Shown here one piece after another: positions 1 through 6,910 of a stretch of DNA of 64,000 nt (positions within the stretch are counted from its first letter, which is position 1; each line of letters begins with the position of its first letter). The stretch comes from Streptomyces sp. NBC_00670 (GTDB lineage Bacteria > Actinomycetota > Actinomycetes > Streptomycetales > Streptomycetaceae), in the NCBI RefSeq assembly GCF_036226765.1, contig NZ_CP109017.1, positions 3,113,501 through 3,177,500 on the forward strand, in the 5' to 3' direction. A program made the position numbers and the translations under genes. The notes under the pieces are model-generated. The model made no database searches. It worked only from the letters and a program-made list of their open reading frames with translations, and had not been told where the DNA came from.

Positions 1-1179
1 CCGGCCGGCACCCCGCCGATCAAGGCGGTGGACCGCGCGGGCGGCGAACTGACCACCGAGAAATACCCCTCGCTCGGCACGGTCCTCGACGGACTGCGCG
101 AGAAGTACGGCAAGACGGCGGGCGGCAAGGCGGGCGTCGAGCTCCGCATCGTCCGCAAGGCGGCGAAGGACGAGAAGGCGAGTGGGGAATCGGGCGGGGA
201 GTCGGGCGGGTCCAAGACCTCCGACAAGACCCCCGACAAGACGCTGGTGACGCTGACCGAGGGCACGCCCGGCACCGTGCGCACCACGCTCGACCCGGCG
301 TTGCAGGCCAGGGCGGAGCAGGAGGTGCTGACCGAGGCGAAGTCGTCGGTGGTGCTGACGCGGGCCTCGACCGGCGAGATCCTGGCGGTCGCCAACCAGG
401 GTCACGGCTTCAACGTGGCCCTCCAGGGCAGCCTCGCCCCCGGCTCCACGATGAAGATCATCACCTCCACGCTGCTGTTCGAGAAGGGCCTCGCCTCGGC
501 CGACAAGCCGCACCCGTGCCCGAAGTACTCCTCGTACGGCGGCTGGAAGTTCCAGAACGACGACAAGTTCTCGATCACCGGCGGCACGTTCAAGGCGAGC
601 TTCGCCCGCTCCTGCAACACGGCCTTCATCAGCCAGGCGAAGAAGCTGGACAACGACGACCTGACCGAGGTCGCCCAGCAGGTCTACGGCCTGGGCCGGA
701 ACAACTGGGCGATCGGCGTGCCCTCGCTCGACGGCTCGGTGCCGGTGCAGAGCGGGGCGCAGATGGCGGCGTCGCTGATCGGGCAGGGCGGGGTGCGGAT
801 GAACCCGCTCAACATGGCGTCGGTGGTGGCGACGGCGAAGACGGGCGTCTTCCACCAGCCGTACCTGGTCGCCCCGTCGGTGGACCACCGCACGCTGGCG
901 AAGGCGGGCCGCACGATGTCCGCGTCGGTGCAGGCCCAGCTCAAGGAGGTCCTGCGATACACGGCGGCGGCGGGCACGGCCGCCGAGGCGATGGCGGGCC
1001 TCGGCCCGGACGACGGCGCCAAGACGGGCTCGGCGGAGGTCGACAACCAGGAGAAGCCCAACGGCTGGTTCACGGCGTGGAAGGGCGACCTGGCTGGCGC
1101 CGGCGTCGTCCAGGCCGGCGGCCACGGCGGCGACACGGCGGGCCCGCTCGTGGCGGCGCTGCTGAAGGCGGGGAGCTGA
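1..1179 (+). CDS. Penicillin-binding protein, transpeptidase part (5' end outside window)
   Basis: C-terminal part of a class B-type penicillin-binding protein that cross-links peptidoglycan outside the membrane. The frame is open from base 1, so the real start, membrane anchor and any N-terminal NTF2-like domain lie upstream. All three penicilloyl-serine motifs are visible: SxxK as STMK (445-456), SxN as SCN (610-618) and KTG (1021-1029). Before the transpeptidase domain is a short low-complexity stretch rich in Ser, Gly, Lys and Asp (about 180-245), probably a flexible linker. The spacing between motifs is normal, so the enzyme is probably active. The stop codon sits in a small duplicated sequence described separately. 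Family certain; which PBP it is cannot be told from this fragment. Confidence 0.93.
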   Translation, partial: PAGTPPIKAVDRAGGELTTEKYPSLGTVLDGLREKYGKTAGGKAGVELRIVRKAAKDEKASGESGGESGGSKTSDKTPDKTLVTLTEGTPGTVRTTLDPALQARAEQEVLTEAKSSVVLTRASTGEILAVANQGHGFNVALQGSLAPGSTMKIITSTLLFEKGLASADKPHPCPKYSSYGGWKFQNDDKFSITGGTFKASFARSCNTAFISQAKKLDNDDLTEVAQQVYGLGRNNWAIGVPSLDGSVPVQSGAQMAASLIGQGGVRMNPLNMASVVATAKTGVFHQPYLVAPSVDHRTLAKAGRTMSASVQAQLKEVLRYTAAAGTAAEAMAGLGPDDGAKTGSAEVDNQEKPNGWFTAWKGDLAGAGVVQAGGHGGDTAGPLVAALLKAGS

Positions 1180-1215
1180 GGCCGGGAACTGAGGCCGGGG
1201 GCCGGGGCCCCGGCC
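1176..1215. repeat. Stop-codon-overlapping duplication followed by a 16-bp palindrome
   Basis: The sequence CTGAGGCCGGG containing the PBP stop codon is repeated 13 bp downstream (1176-1199). It runs into the perfect palindrome GGCCGGGGCCCCGGCC (1200-1215). The palindrome could fold as part of a GC-rich hairpin in the PBP 3' UTR. No T-tract follows, so terminator function is only possible. Confidence 0.5.
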
Positions 1216-1292
1216 GACGAAGACGGAAGGCCGCTCGTGCCGGGGGGAAAGCCGCTCGCGCGGCCCCGTCCCCGCCCGCTGGCGTGCCCCGC

Positions 1293-1784
1293 ATGACCGC
1301 CACCGAAGTCCATCCCCGCTTCGCGGAAGCCCTGCGTGACCTGGGGCTCGGCGAACTGACCGGCCACGTCCGCCACTTCCCCGAGGGCGCCCGCACGGCC
1401 GCCGAGGCCGCCGCGGCGGTCGGCTGCGAGCTGGGCCAGATCTGCAAGTCCCTGATCTTCGCGGCGGACGGGGTACCGGTCCTCGTCCTGCTGGACGGCT
1501 CCTCCCGCGTCGACGTCGAACGGCTCCGCCGGGAACTCGGCGCCGAGAAGGTCACCCGCCCCCGGGCCGACGTCGTGCGCGAGACCACCGGCTACGCCAT
1601 CGGCGGCGTCCCGCCCTTCGGCCACCGCACCCGCACCCGTGTCCTCGCGGACCGCGGCCTGCTGGCACACGAGGTCGTCTGGGCCGCCGCCGGCACCCCG
1701 CACACCGTCTTCCCGATGGACCCGAAGACCCTGGTCACGCACGCGGGCGGCACACTCGTGGACGTCCGCGAGCCCACGGACTGA
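1293..1784 (+). CDS. YbaK/EbsC-family prolyl-tRNA editing protein
   Basis: 163-residue free-standing aminoacyl-tRNA deacylase of the YbaK/ProX superfamily. It is expected to hydrolyse mischarged tRNA(Pro), such as Cys-tRNA(Pro), in the cytoplasm. The family's conserved lysine is in the segment QICKSLIF near residue 50. The downstream glycine-rich signature GYAIGGVPPFGH is intact, and the length is typical for single-domain members. The start is the ATG at 1293, immediately before the homology begins. It follows the PBP gene by about 110 bp in the same direction, probably without a functional link. Exact tRNA specificity cannot be read from sequence. Confidence 0.88.
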   Translation: MTATEVHPRFAEALRDLGLGELTGHVRHFPEGARTAAEAAAAVGCELGQICKSLIFAADGVPVLVLLDGSSRVDVERLRRELGAEKVTRPRADVVRETTGYAIGGVPPFGHRTRTRVLADRGLLAHEVVWAAAGTPHTVFPMDPKTLVTHAGGTLVDVREPTD

Positions 1785-1930
1785 GTCAGGAACCGGCCGA
1801 GCCCCGCCGCCGCCCTCCTCGCCCTGCTCCCGGAGAGTCCCGGGAAGGCCGCCGGGGACCGTCCGTAGGATCCGAGGAATCCAAGGCCGTACGCGGACGT
1901 TGCACCCACTGTCGTAGGCAGGAAGGGAAC

Positions 1931-3100
1931 GTGGGCGTGGACGGCGTGCGGGGCACGGTGGACGAGGGGTTCGAGCCGGTGAGGGACGCGTTCGCGCGGA
2001 ACTTCGAGGCGCTGGGCGAGCGGGGCGCGGCGGTCGCCGTGTACCGGGACGGGCGCAAGGTCGTCGACCTGTGGGCGGGCACCAGGGATGTCAACGGTGC
2101 CGCGCCCTGGGAGCACGGCACCGCGCAGATCGTCCGGTCCGCGACGAAGGGTGTCGCCGCCGCCGTCCTGCTGATGCTGGCCGAGCGCGGCGAACTGGAC
2201 CTGGACGCGCCGGTCGGCCACTACTGGCCCGAGTTCAAGGCGCGCGGCAAGGAGCACGCACTCGTCCGCCACGTCCTCGCGCACCGCGTCGGCGTGCCGG
2301 TGCTCGACCGGCCGCTCACCCCCGCCGAGGCGCTGGACCCCGACCTCGCCGCGGCGGCGGTCGCCGCGCAGGCCCCCGCCTGGGAGCCGGGCACGGACCA
2401 CGGCTACCACGCGCAGACGTACAGCTGGCTCACCGGCGAGCTGGTGCGACGGGTCACGGGGCGTTCCCTCGGCGAGTGGCTGGCGGCCGAGGTCGCCGGT
2501 CCGCTGGGGCTCGACCTGTGGGTCGGACTGCCGCAGGCGGAGGCCGGCCGGGTCGGCCGCGTCGGACCGCTCCCGGAACCCGGGCCTTCCGCCGACGCCT
2601 CCGGTCCGCGTCTGCGCCCCAAGCGTGCGGTGTCCGAGGCGTACGCGGACCCCGGGTCACTGACCCGGCGCGCGTTCGGCGCGATCACGCCGATGCCCGA
2701 CGAGAACGATCCGGCGTACCGCGCGGCCGTCCTCCCCGCGTCCAACGGCATCGCGACGGCCCCGTCGCTGGCCCGCTTCTACGCCGCGCTCATCGGCGAG
2801 GTCGACGGCGTACGGCTCTGGCGCCCGGAAACGGTGGGCCTCGCCCGCGCCGAGGCGTCCGCCGGCCCCGACCGCACCCTCGTCGTCCCCACCCGCTTCG
2901 GCCTCGGCTACATGCTCCACGGCCCCGCGTCCCCTCTCCTGACCCCGCACTCCTTCGGCCACCCCGGCCGCGGCGGCGCCCTGGCCTTCGCCGACCCGGA
3001 ATCGGGCCTGGCCTTCGCGTACGTGACCAACGGCTTCCGTAAGTCCGTCACAGCGGACCCACGTGCGCAGGCTTTGATACGGGCGATGCGGGCGCTCTAG
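1931..3100 (+). CDS. Beta-lactamase-fold serine hydrolase (class C / EstB-like)
   Basis: 389-residue protein of the beta-lactamase/transpeptidase-like family that includes class C beta-lactamases, DD-peptidases and EstB-type esterases. The SxxK nucleophile motif is SATK in the segment IVRSATKGV (about residue 75). A tyrosine motif follows in the segment AQTYSWLTGEL, and HPGRGG near the C-terminus replaces the KTG triad, as in esterase-type members. There is no signal peptide, so a cytoplasmic esterase or lactonase is more likely than a secreted beta-lactamase. The GTG start at 1931 is preceded by a good ribosome site (GGAAGGGAAC). Substrate unknown. Confidence 0.88.
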   Translation: MGVDGVRGTVDEGFEPVRDAFARNFEALGERGAAVAVYRDGRKVVDLWAGTRDVNGAAPWEHGTAQIVRSATKGVAAAVLLMLAERGELDLDAPVGHYWPEFKARGKEHALVRHVLAHRVGVPVLDRPLTPAEALDPDLAAAAVAAQAPAWEPGTDHGYHAQTYSWLTGELVRRVTGRSLGEWLAAEVAGPLGLDLWVGLPQAEAGRVGRVGPLPEPGPSADASGPRLRPKRAVSEAYADPGSLTRRAFGAITPMPDENDPAYRAAVLPASNGIATAPSLARFYAALIGEVDGVRLWRPETVGLARAEASAGPDRTLVVPTRFGLGYMLHGPASPLLTPHSFGHPGRGGALAFADPESGLAFAYVTNGFRKSVTADPRAQALIRAMRAL

Positions 3101-3212
3101 GCCGTCTCCCTGTGCGGCTCCGCCGCGGGGCGCGGGACGCCTCCACCGGCGGACAGCCGACAACGGGCCCCCGCGGCGGGCCCAGGGGACGCAGCCCCCG
3201 AGGCCCCCGGAA

Positions 3213-3488
3213 TCAGACGGCGAGCGGCCGGGACGTTCGCCCCGCCGCCTCGTCGATCTCCCCGTGCGCCTTCGTCAGCATCCGCATCGCCAGCTCGTTC
3301 AGCGCCCGCGCCCCCGCGATCTCCTCCCCGACCCGCGGCTGATTGCCGTCGGACCGGTGCCGGTTCGCGTATCCGTTGGCCCGGACCTCGCTGCCGTCCG
3401 GCAGGCGCACCAGCGCGATCGCCCGCGTACGGTGCTCGTCCTCCTCGAACTCCAGCTCCACGTGCCAGCCCACGACGGTGTGCGCCAT
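3213..3488 (-). CDS. DUF1876 domain protein
   Basis: 91-residue protein covering the whole DUF1876 family (dsRBD-like alpha/beta fold), common in actinobacteria and without a firm function. It begins MAHTVVGWHVELEFEEDEHRT and has the typical closing helix ALNELAMRMLTKAHGEID. The ATG at 3488 has a strong ribosome site (GGAGGTGA, 7 nt upstream). It converges with the serine hydrolase gene, with about 110 bp between the stops. Confidence 0.85.
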   Translation of the reverse strand: MAHTVVGWHVELEFEEDEHRTRAIALVRLPDGSEVRANGYANRHRSDGNQPRVGEEIAGARALNELAMRMLTKAHGEIDEAAGRTSRPLAV

Positions 3489-3551
3489 GACGATTCACCT
3501 CCAAAATACCGCCACTTCCAGGGTGCGCCCCGCCCGCGGCGGCCGCACGTC

Positions 3552-4325
3552 CTAGGAGCCCGACGCCACCGCCCGCGGGTCGAAGCCGAACGGCAGTTCA
3601 AGCCGGTGCGCCCGCATCAGCGCCTCGTCGCCGAGGAGTTCGCCGGTCTTGCCGTCCGCCGCGATGACCCCGTCGCTGAGGATCAGCGCGCGCGGGCACA
3701 GCTCCAGCGCGTACGGCAGGTCGTGCGTGACCATGAGCACGGTCACGTCCAGCGACCGCAGGATGTCGGCGAGTTCGCGCCGCGAGGCCGGGTCGAGGTT
3801 GGAGGAGGGCTCGTCCAGGACGAGGATCTCCGGTTCCATCGCGAGTACGGTCGCCACCGCCACCCGGCGCCGCTGCCCGAAGGAGAGGTGGTGCGGCGGC
3901 CGGTCCTTGAACTCCGCCATGCCGACCCGCTCCAGCGCCCGGTCGACCCGCGCCTCCAGCTCCGCCCCCTTGAGCCCGGCGGCGGCCGGGCCGAAGGCGA
4001 CGTCCTCGCGGACCGTCGGCATGAACAGCTGGTCGTCGGGGTCCTGGAAGACGATGCCGACCTGTCGCCGGATCTCGGCCATGTGCCGTTTGCCGACGGG
4101 CATCCCGGCGACGGTCACCGTGCCGGTGCCCCCGCTCAGGATGCCGTTGAGGTGGAGGACGAGCGTGGTCTTGCCGGCGCCGTTCGGCCCGAGCAGCGCC
4201 ACCCGTTCGCCGCGCTCGACGCGGAAGTCGACGCCGAAGAGCGCCTGGTGCCCGTCGGGATAGGCGAACGCGAGCCCGGAGACCTCCAGGGAGGCCGGGG
4301 CGGGGGAAGGGGAAGGAGCTGTCAC
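3552..4325 (-). CDS. cbiO: Ni/Co ECF transporter ATPase CbiO
   Basis: ATP-binding subunit of the energy-coupling-factor metal importer, cytoplasmic face. Visible motifs are Walker A (GPNGAGKTT), the Q-loop in FQDPDDQLF, an ABC signature in the variant form LSFGQ, Walker B (ILVLDEP) and the H-loop (MVTHDL). The preferred start is the GTG at 4325, which overlaps the cbiQ stop codon as GTGA and implies translational coupling. An ATG at 4334 in the same frame would add three residues. It is the last gene of the cbiM-cbiQ-cbiO operon. The Nur box ahead of cbiM suggests the cargo is nickel. Confidence 0.93.
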   Translation of the reverse strand: MTAPSPSPAPASLEVSGLAFAYPDGHQALFGVDFRVERGERVALLGPNGAGKTTLVLHLNGILSGGTGTVTVAGMPVGKRHMAEIRRQVGIVFQDPDDQLFMPTVREDVAFGPAAAGLKGAELEARVDRALERVGMAEFKDRPPHHLSFGQRRRVAVATVLAMEPEILVLDEPSSNLDPASRRELADILRSLDVTVLMVTHDLPYALELCPRALILSDGVIAADGKTGELLGDEALMRAHRLELPFGFDPRAVASGS

Positions 4326-5083
4326 AGGAACCATCCCAGCAGACACACCGCGAGCGCGGCCACGGGGAGGGCCAGTGCGTACGACCACTGCGCCCGGGAG
4401 GCGGTCACCTCGTCGATCACCGGCATCGACCCGGCGTACCCCCGGCTCACCATCGCCAGGTGCACGCGCTCGCCGCGCTCGTAGGAGCGGATGAACAGCG
4501 CCCCGGCCGACTTGGCGAGCACCCCCCAGTGCCGCACGCCGCGCGCCTCGAAGCCGCGGGACTCGCGGGCGATGCGCATGCGCCGCATCTCGTCGGTGAT
4601 GACGTCGCCGTAGCGGATCATGAAGGAGGCGATCTGCACGAGCAGCGGCGGCAGCTTGAGCCGTTGCAGCCCGAGGAGGAGTTCGCGCAGTTCGGTGGTG
4701 GAGGCGAGCAGCACGGAGGCGGCGACGCCGAGGGTGCCCTTGGCCAGCACGTTCCAGGCGCCCCACAGCCCGTTGACGCTGAGCGAGAGCCCGAGGACGT
4801 CGACCCGGTCGCCCTCCGCGACGAACGGCATCAGCACGGCGAAGGCGACGAACGGCACCTCGATCAGCAGCCGCTTGAGCAGGAAGGCGGCGGGCACGCG
4901 GGCCGCGTACGCGACCGTGGCGAGCAGGGCGGCGTAGAGCGCGAACGCCCACATCGCCTCGCGCGGCGTCGAGACGACGACGACCACGAAGGCGAAGGCG
5001 GCGGCGAGCTTGGTGTGCGGCGGCAGGGCGTGCACGGGCGAGTGCCCGTGCCGGTAGAGCCGGTGCGCGTGTCCGGCGCCCAT
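4322..5083 (-). CDS. cbiQ: Ni/Co ECF transporter transmembrane subunit CbiQ
   Basis: 253-residue integral membrane T-component that couples the ATPase to the metal-binding CbiM. There are several hydrophobic helices in the N-terminal half and at the extreme C-terminus. The cytoplasmic coupling-helix motif MRRMRIARESRG, typical of CbiQ, contacts the ATPase groove. It starts with ATG about 30 bp after the cbiM stop and overlaps cbiO by four bases. Length and composition are normal for the family. Confidence 0.93.
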   Translation of the reverse strand: MGAGHAHRLYRHGHSPVHALPPHTKLAAAFAFVVVVVSTPREAMWAFALYAALLATVAYAARVPAAFLLKRLLIEVPFVAFAVLMPFVAEGDRVDVLGLSLSVNGLWGAWNVLAKGTLGVAASVLLASTTELRELLLGLQRLKLPPLLVQIASFMIRYGDVITDEMRRMRIARESRGFEARGVRHWGVLAKSAGALFIRSYERGERVHLAMVSRGYAGSMPVIDEVTASRAQWSYALALPVAALAVCLLGWFL

Positions 5084-5115
5084 GTCAGGCGCCCCTCGTC
5101 TCGGGCACGGTCATG

Positions 5116-6195
5116 TCAGACGTTCTCGGCGGCGGAGGTGTCGAGCGAGGCCGGGGAGGCGTCGTCCGTACGCCGCCTGCGGACGGCCCAGAAGACGCCG
5201 GTGCCCGCGACGATCGTGACGCCGACGCCGATCACCCCGGCGAGGCCGCCGGAGAGCCGGGCGTCGGTGATGTCCTTGACGCCGTAGTCGGCGAGCGGGG
5301 AGTCGGCGGAGGCGTGCTCCTTCTCCTTGGCGTCGATGCCCTTGTCGTGGGCGACCTTCTCCAGGCCGTCGGGGCTGGCCGAGGCGTAGAAGCTGACGAA
5401 CCCGGCGAGCACGAGGGAGGCGACGAGCCCGGTGGCCCACACCGTGCGGCGGGAGACCCCGCCGGTGCGGGCGGCGGCGGGAACCGGTGCCGGTGCCGCG
5501 TCCGGGGCGTCGACGAGCTCGCCGCCCACCCGCAGCTTGAGCTTCTGCTGCAACCCGCGCGCCCCGTACACGAGGTCGGGGCGTACGGCGATGACGGCGC
5601 CGACGGTGAGGGCGGTGATGACCGCCTCGCCGATGCCGATGAGCACATGGACGCCGATCATGGCGGTGGCGACCTTGCCGAGGGACACGTCCGTGGTGCC
5701 GCCGATCGCGTAGATCAGCGTGAAGACGCAGGCGGCGGCCGGTACGGACAGCACCGCGGCGACGAAGGAGGCGACGGTGACCGAGCGCCGGGTGCGCGGC
5801 AGCACCTTCACCAGGCCGCGGAAGACGGCGTAGGCGACGACGGTGGTGGTGAGGGCCATGTCGGTGACGTTGACGCCGAGGGCGGTCAGACCGCCGTCGG
5901 CGAAGAGGATGCCCTGCATCAGAAGGACGACGGACACGCACAGCACACCCGTGTACGGCCCGACGAGGATCGCGGCGAGCGCGCCCCCGAGTAGATGGCC
6001 GCTGGTGCCGGCGGCCACGGGGAAGTTCAGCATCTGTACGGCGAAGATGAAGGCGGCCACGAGACCGGCGAGCGGCGCGGTGCGCTCGTCCAGCTCGCGC
6101 CGGGCACCGCGCAGGCTCACTGCGACGGCGCCGGCGGCTATGACCCCGGCGGCGGCGGAGGTGGGGGCGTTGATGAATCCGTCAGGCACATGCAC
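5116..6195 (-). CDS. cbiM: Ni/Co ECF transporter substrate-binding CbiM with PDGLE domain
   Basis: 359-residue membrane protein. The mature N-terminus (M/V)HVPDGFI carries the conserved His at position 2 that forms the metal-binding site of the CbiM/NikM family. SGHLLGGALAAILVGP is the other family signature. After about residue 215 a linker leads to a second module beginning SPDGLEKVA, the PDGLE (CbiN-like) domain, with a final transmembrane helix. The usual CbiN/NikN function is therefore fused to CbiM. The GTG start at 6195 is fixed by the HVPDGF motif. It sits only 7 nt after a plausible -10 hexamer, so the mRNA may be leaderless. The upstream Nur-type box indicates nickel control. Confidence 0.92.
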   Translation of the reverse strand: MHVPDGFINAPTSAAAGVIAAGAVAVSLRGARRELDERTAPLAGLVAAFIFAVQMLNFPVAAGTSGHLLGGALAAILVGPYTGVLCVSVVLLMQGILFADGGLTALGVNVTDMALTTTVVAYAVFRGLVKVLPRTRRSVTVASFVAAVLSVPAAACVFTLIYAIGGTTDVSLGKVATAMIGVHVLIGIGEAVITALTVGAVIAVRPDLVYGARGLQQKLKLRVGGELVDAPDAAPAPVPAAARTGGVSRRTVWATGLVASLVLAGFVSFYASASPDGLEKVAHDKGIDAKEKEHASADSPLADYGVKDITDARLSGGLAGVIGVGVTIVAGTGVFWAVRRRRTDDASPASLDTSAAENV

Positions 6196-6201
6196 CGTTA
6201 G

Positions 6202-6207
6202 ATGATA
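6202..6207 (-). promoter_or_regulatory. Putative -10 element of the cbiMQO operon
   Basis: On the minus strand TATCAT lies 7 nt before the cbiM GTG, placing transcription start at or next to the start codon. The Nur box lies where the -35 region would be. Position and sequence are seen directly; promoter use is inferred. Confidence 0.45.
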
Positions 6208-6215
6208 GATGCTTG

Positions 6216-6232
6216 TTGCGAACCTCTTGCAA
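6216..6232 (-). promoter_or_regulatory. Nur box (nickel-responsive Fur-family operator)
   Basis: On the plus strand the site reads TTGCGA-N5-TTGCAA. The streptomycete Nur consensus, as I recall it, is TTGCAA-N5-TTGCAA, so this differs at one position. It overlaps the -35 region of cbiM. Nur is known to repress nickel uptake genes in S. coelicolor when nickel is abundant. Confidence 0.7.
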
Positions 6233-6487
6233 GAGCGCGTGCGGTGCCATTGCCCGACGATCATCTGACGGCCGCCCGCCGGACGCCCGGCGTTCCCTTC
6301 GGGGGAGCCGGCCCGCAACCCCTCCCGGAGCAGGTCAAACCCGTTCGTCCCGTACTGTGAGACTCCCCACGAACACGAAGAGTCGCCCCCTGACGCCGGG
6401 CCCGTCTCGCTCAACCGTGCGACAGTGGGAGGTGAGGTAGCGGATTCACAGCCTCTGCTTGGATTACGCAGCGTGAGGAGTCGTCCG

Positions 6488-6835
6488 ATGTCCGTCGTCG
6501 AACAGTACGCACGAGCCCACGTGGTCACGGATGCCCCGGACGCCCAGGACACCGTCCCCGTCGTGCTGCGCTACGACCCCGAGGCAGACCCGCGCGAGGT
6601 GCGCGTCGGCCTGCCGGGTCCGCACGAGTGGAGCTTCTCCCGGGAGCTCCTGGAACGGGGCCTGCACACCCCGGCCACCACGGCCGACGTCAGCATCTGG
6701 CCCTGCGGGCGGGTCCAGGCCGTCATGGAGCTGCACACCGCACAGGGCGTCTCGGTGATCCAGTTCGAGGCGAAGACGCTTCTTCGCTTCCTGCGCCGCA
6801 CGTACGTGGCGACGGCGGCGCCGGTGGCGGGCTGA
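6488..6835 (+). CDS. SsgA-like sporulation/cell-division protein (SALP)
   Basis: 115-residue member of the SsgA-like protein family, which is confined to morphologically complex actinomycetes and controls septum siting and spore-wall events. The diagnostic segments are VVLRYDPEADPREVRVGL, WSFSRELLERGLHTP and the DVSIWP core, ending LLRFLRRTY. It is somewhat shorter than SsgA or SsgB (about 135-145 residues). The ATG at 6488 follows a GAGGAG ribosome site. Which SALP paralogue it is cannot be decided by eye. A strong hairpin follows the gene. Confidence 0.85.
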   Translation: MSVVEQYARAHVVTDAPDAQDTVPVVLRYDPEADPREVRVGLPGPHEWSFSRELLERGLHTPATTADVSIWPCGRVQAVMELHTAQGVSVIQFEAKTLLRFLRRTYVATAAPVAG

Positions 6836-6851
6836 CGGTCCCGGACGGGAC

Positions 6852-6893
6852 GAGAAAGGGGTGCCCCCGCGGCTGCGGGAGCACCCCTTCTCA
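6852..6893. terminator. Bidirectional terminator hairpin
   Basis: AAGGGGTGC and GCACCCCTT form the outer stem, with CCCGC and GCGGG as the inner stem. It lies between the convergent SsgA-like and MMPL genes, so it can serve both. Confidence 0.8.
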
Positions 6894-6910
6894 TTTCTCG
6901 GGAGCCGGCG

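Noticed and set aside
6196..6480. Cobalamin riboswitch ahead of cbiM
   Set aside because: No B12-box-like sequence was seen, and the inferred promoter lies 7 nt before the start codon, leaving no leader.
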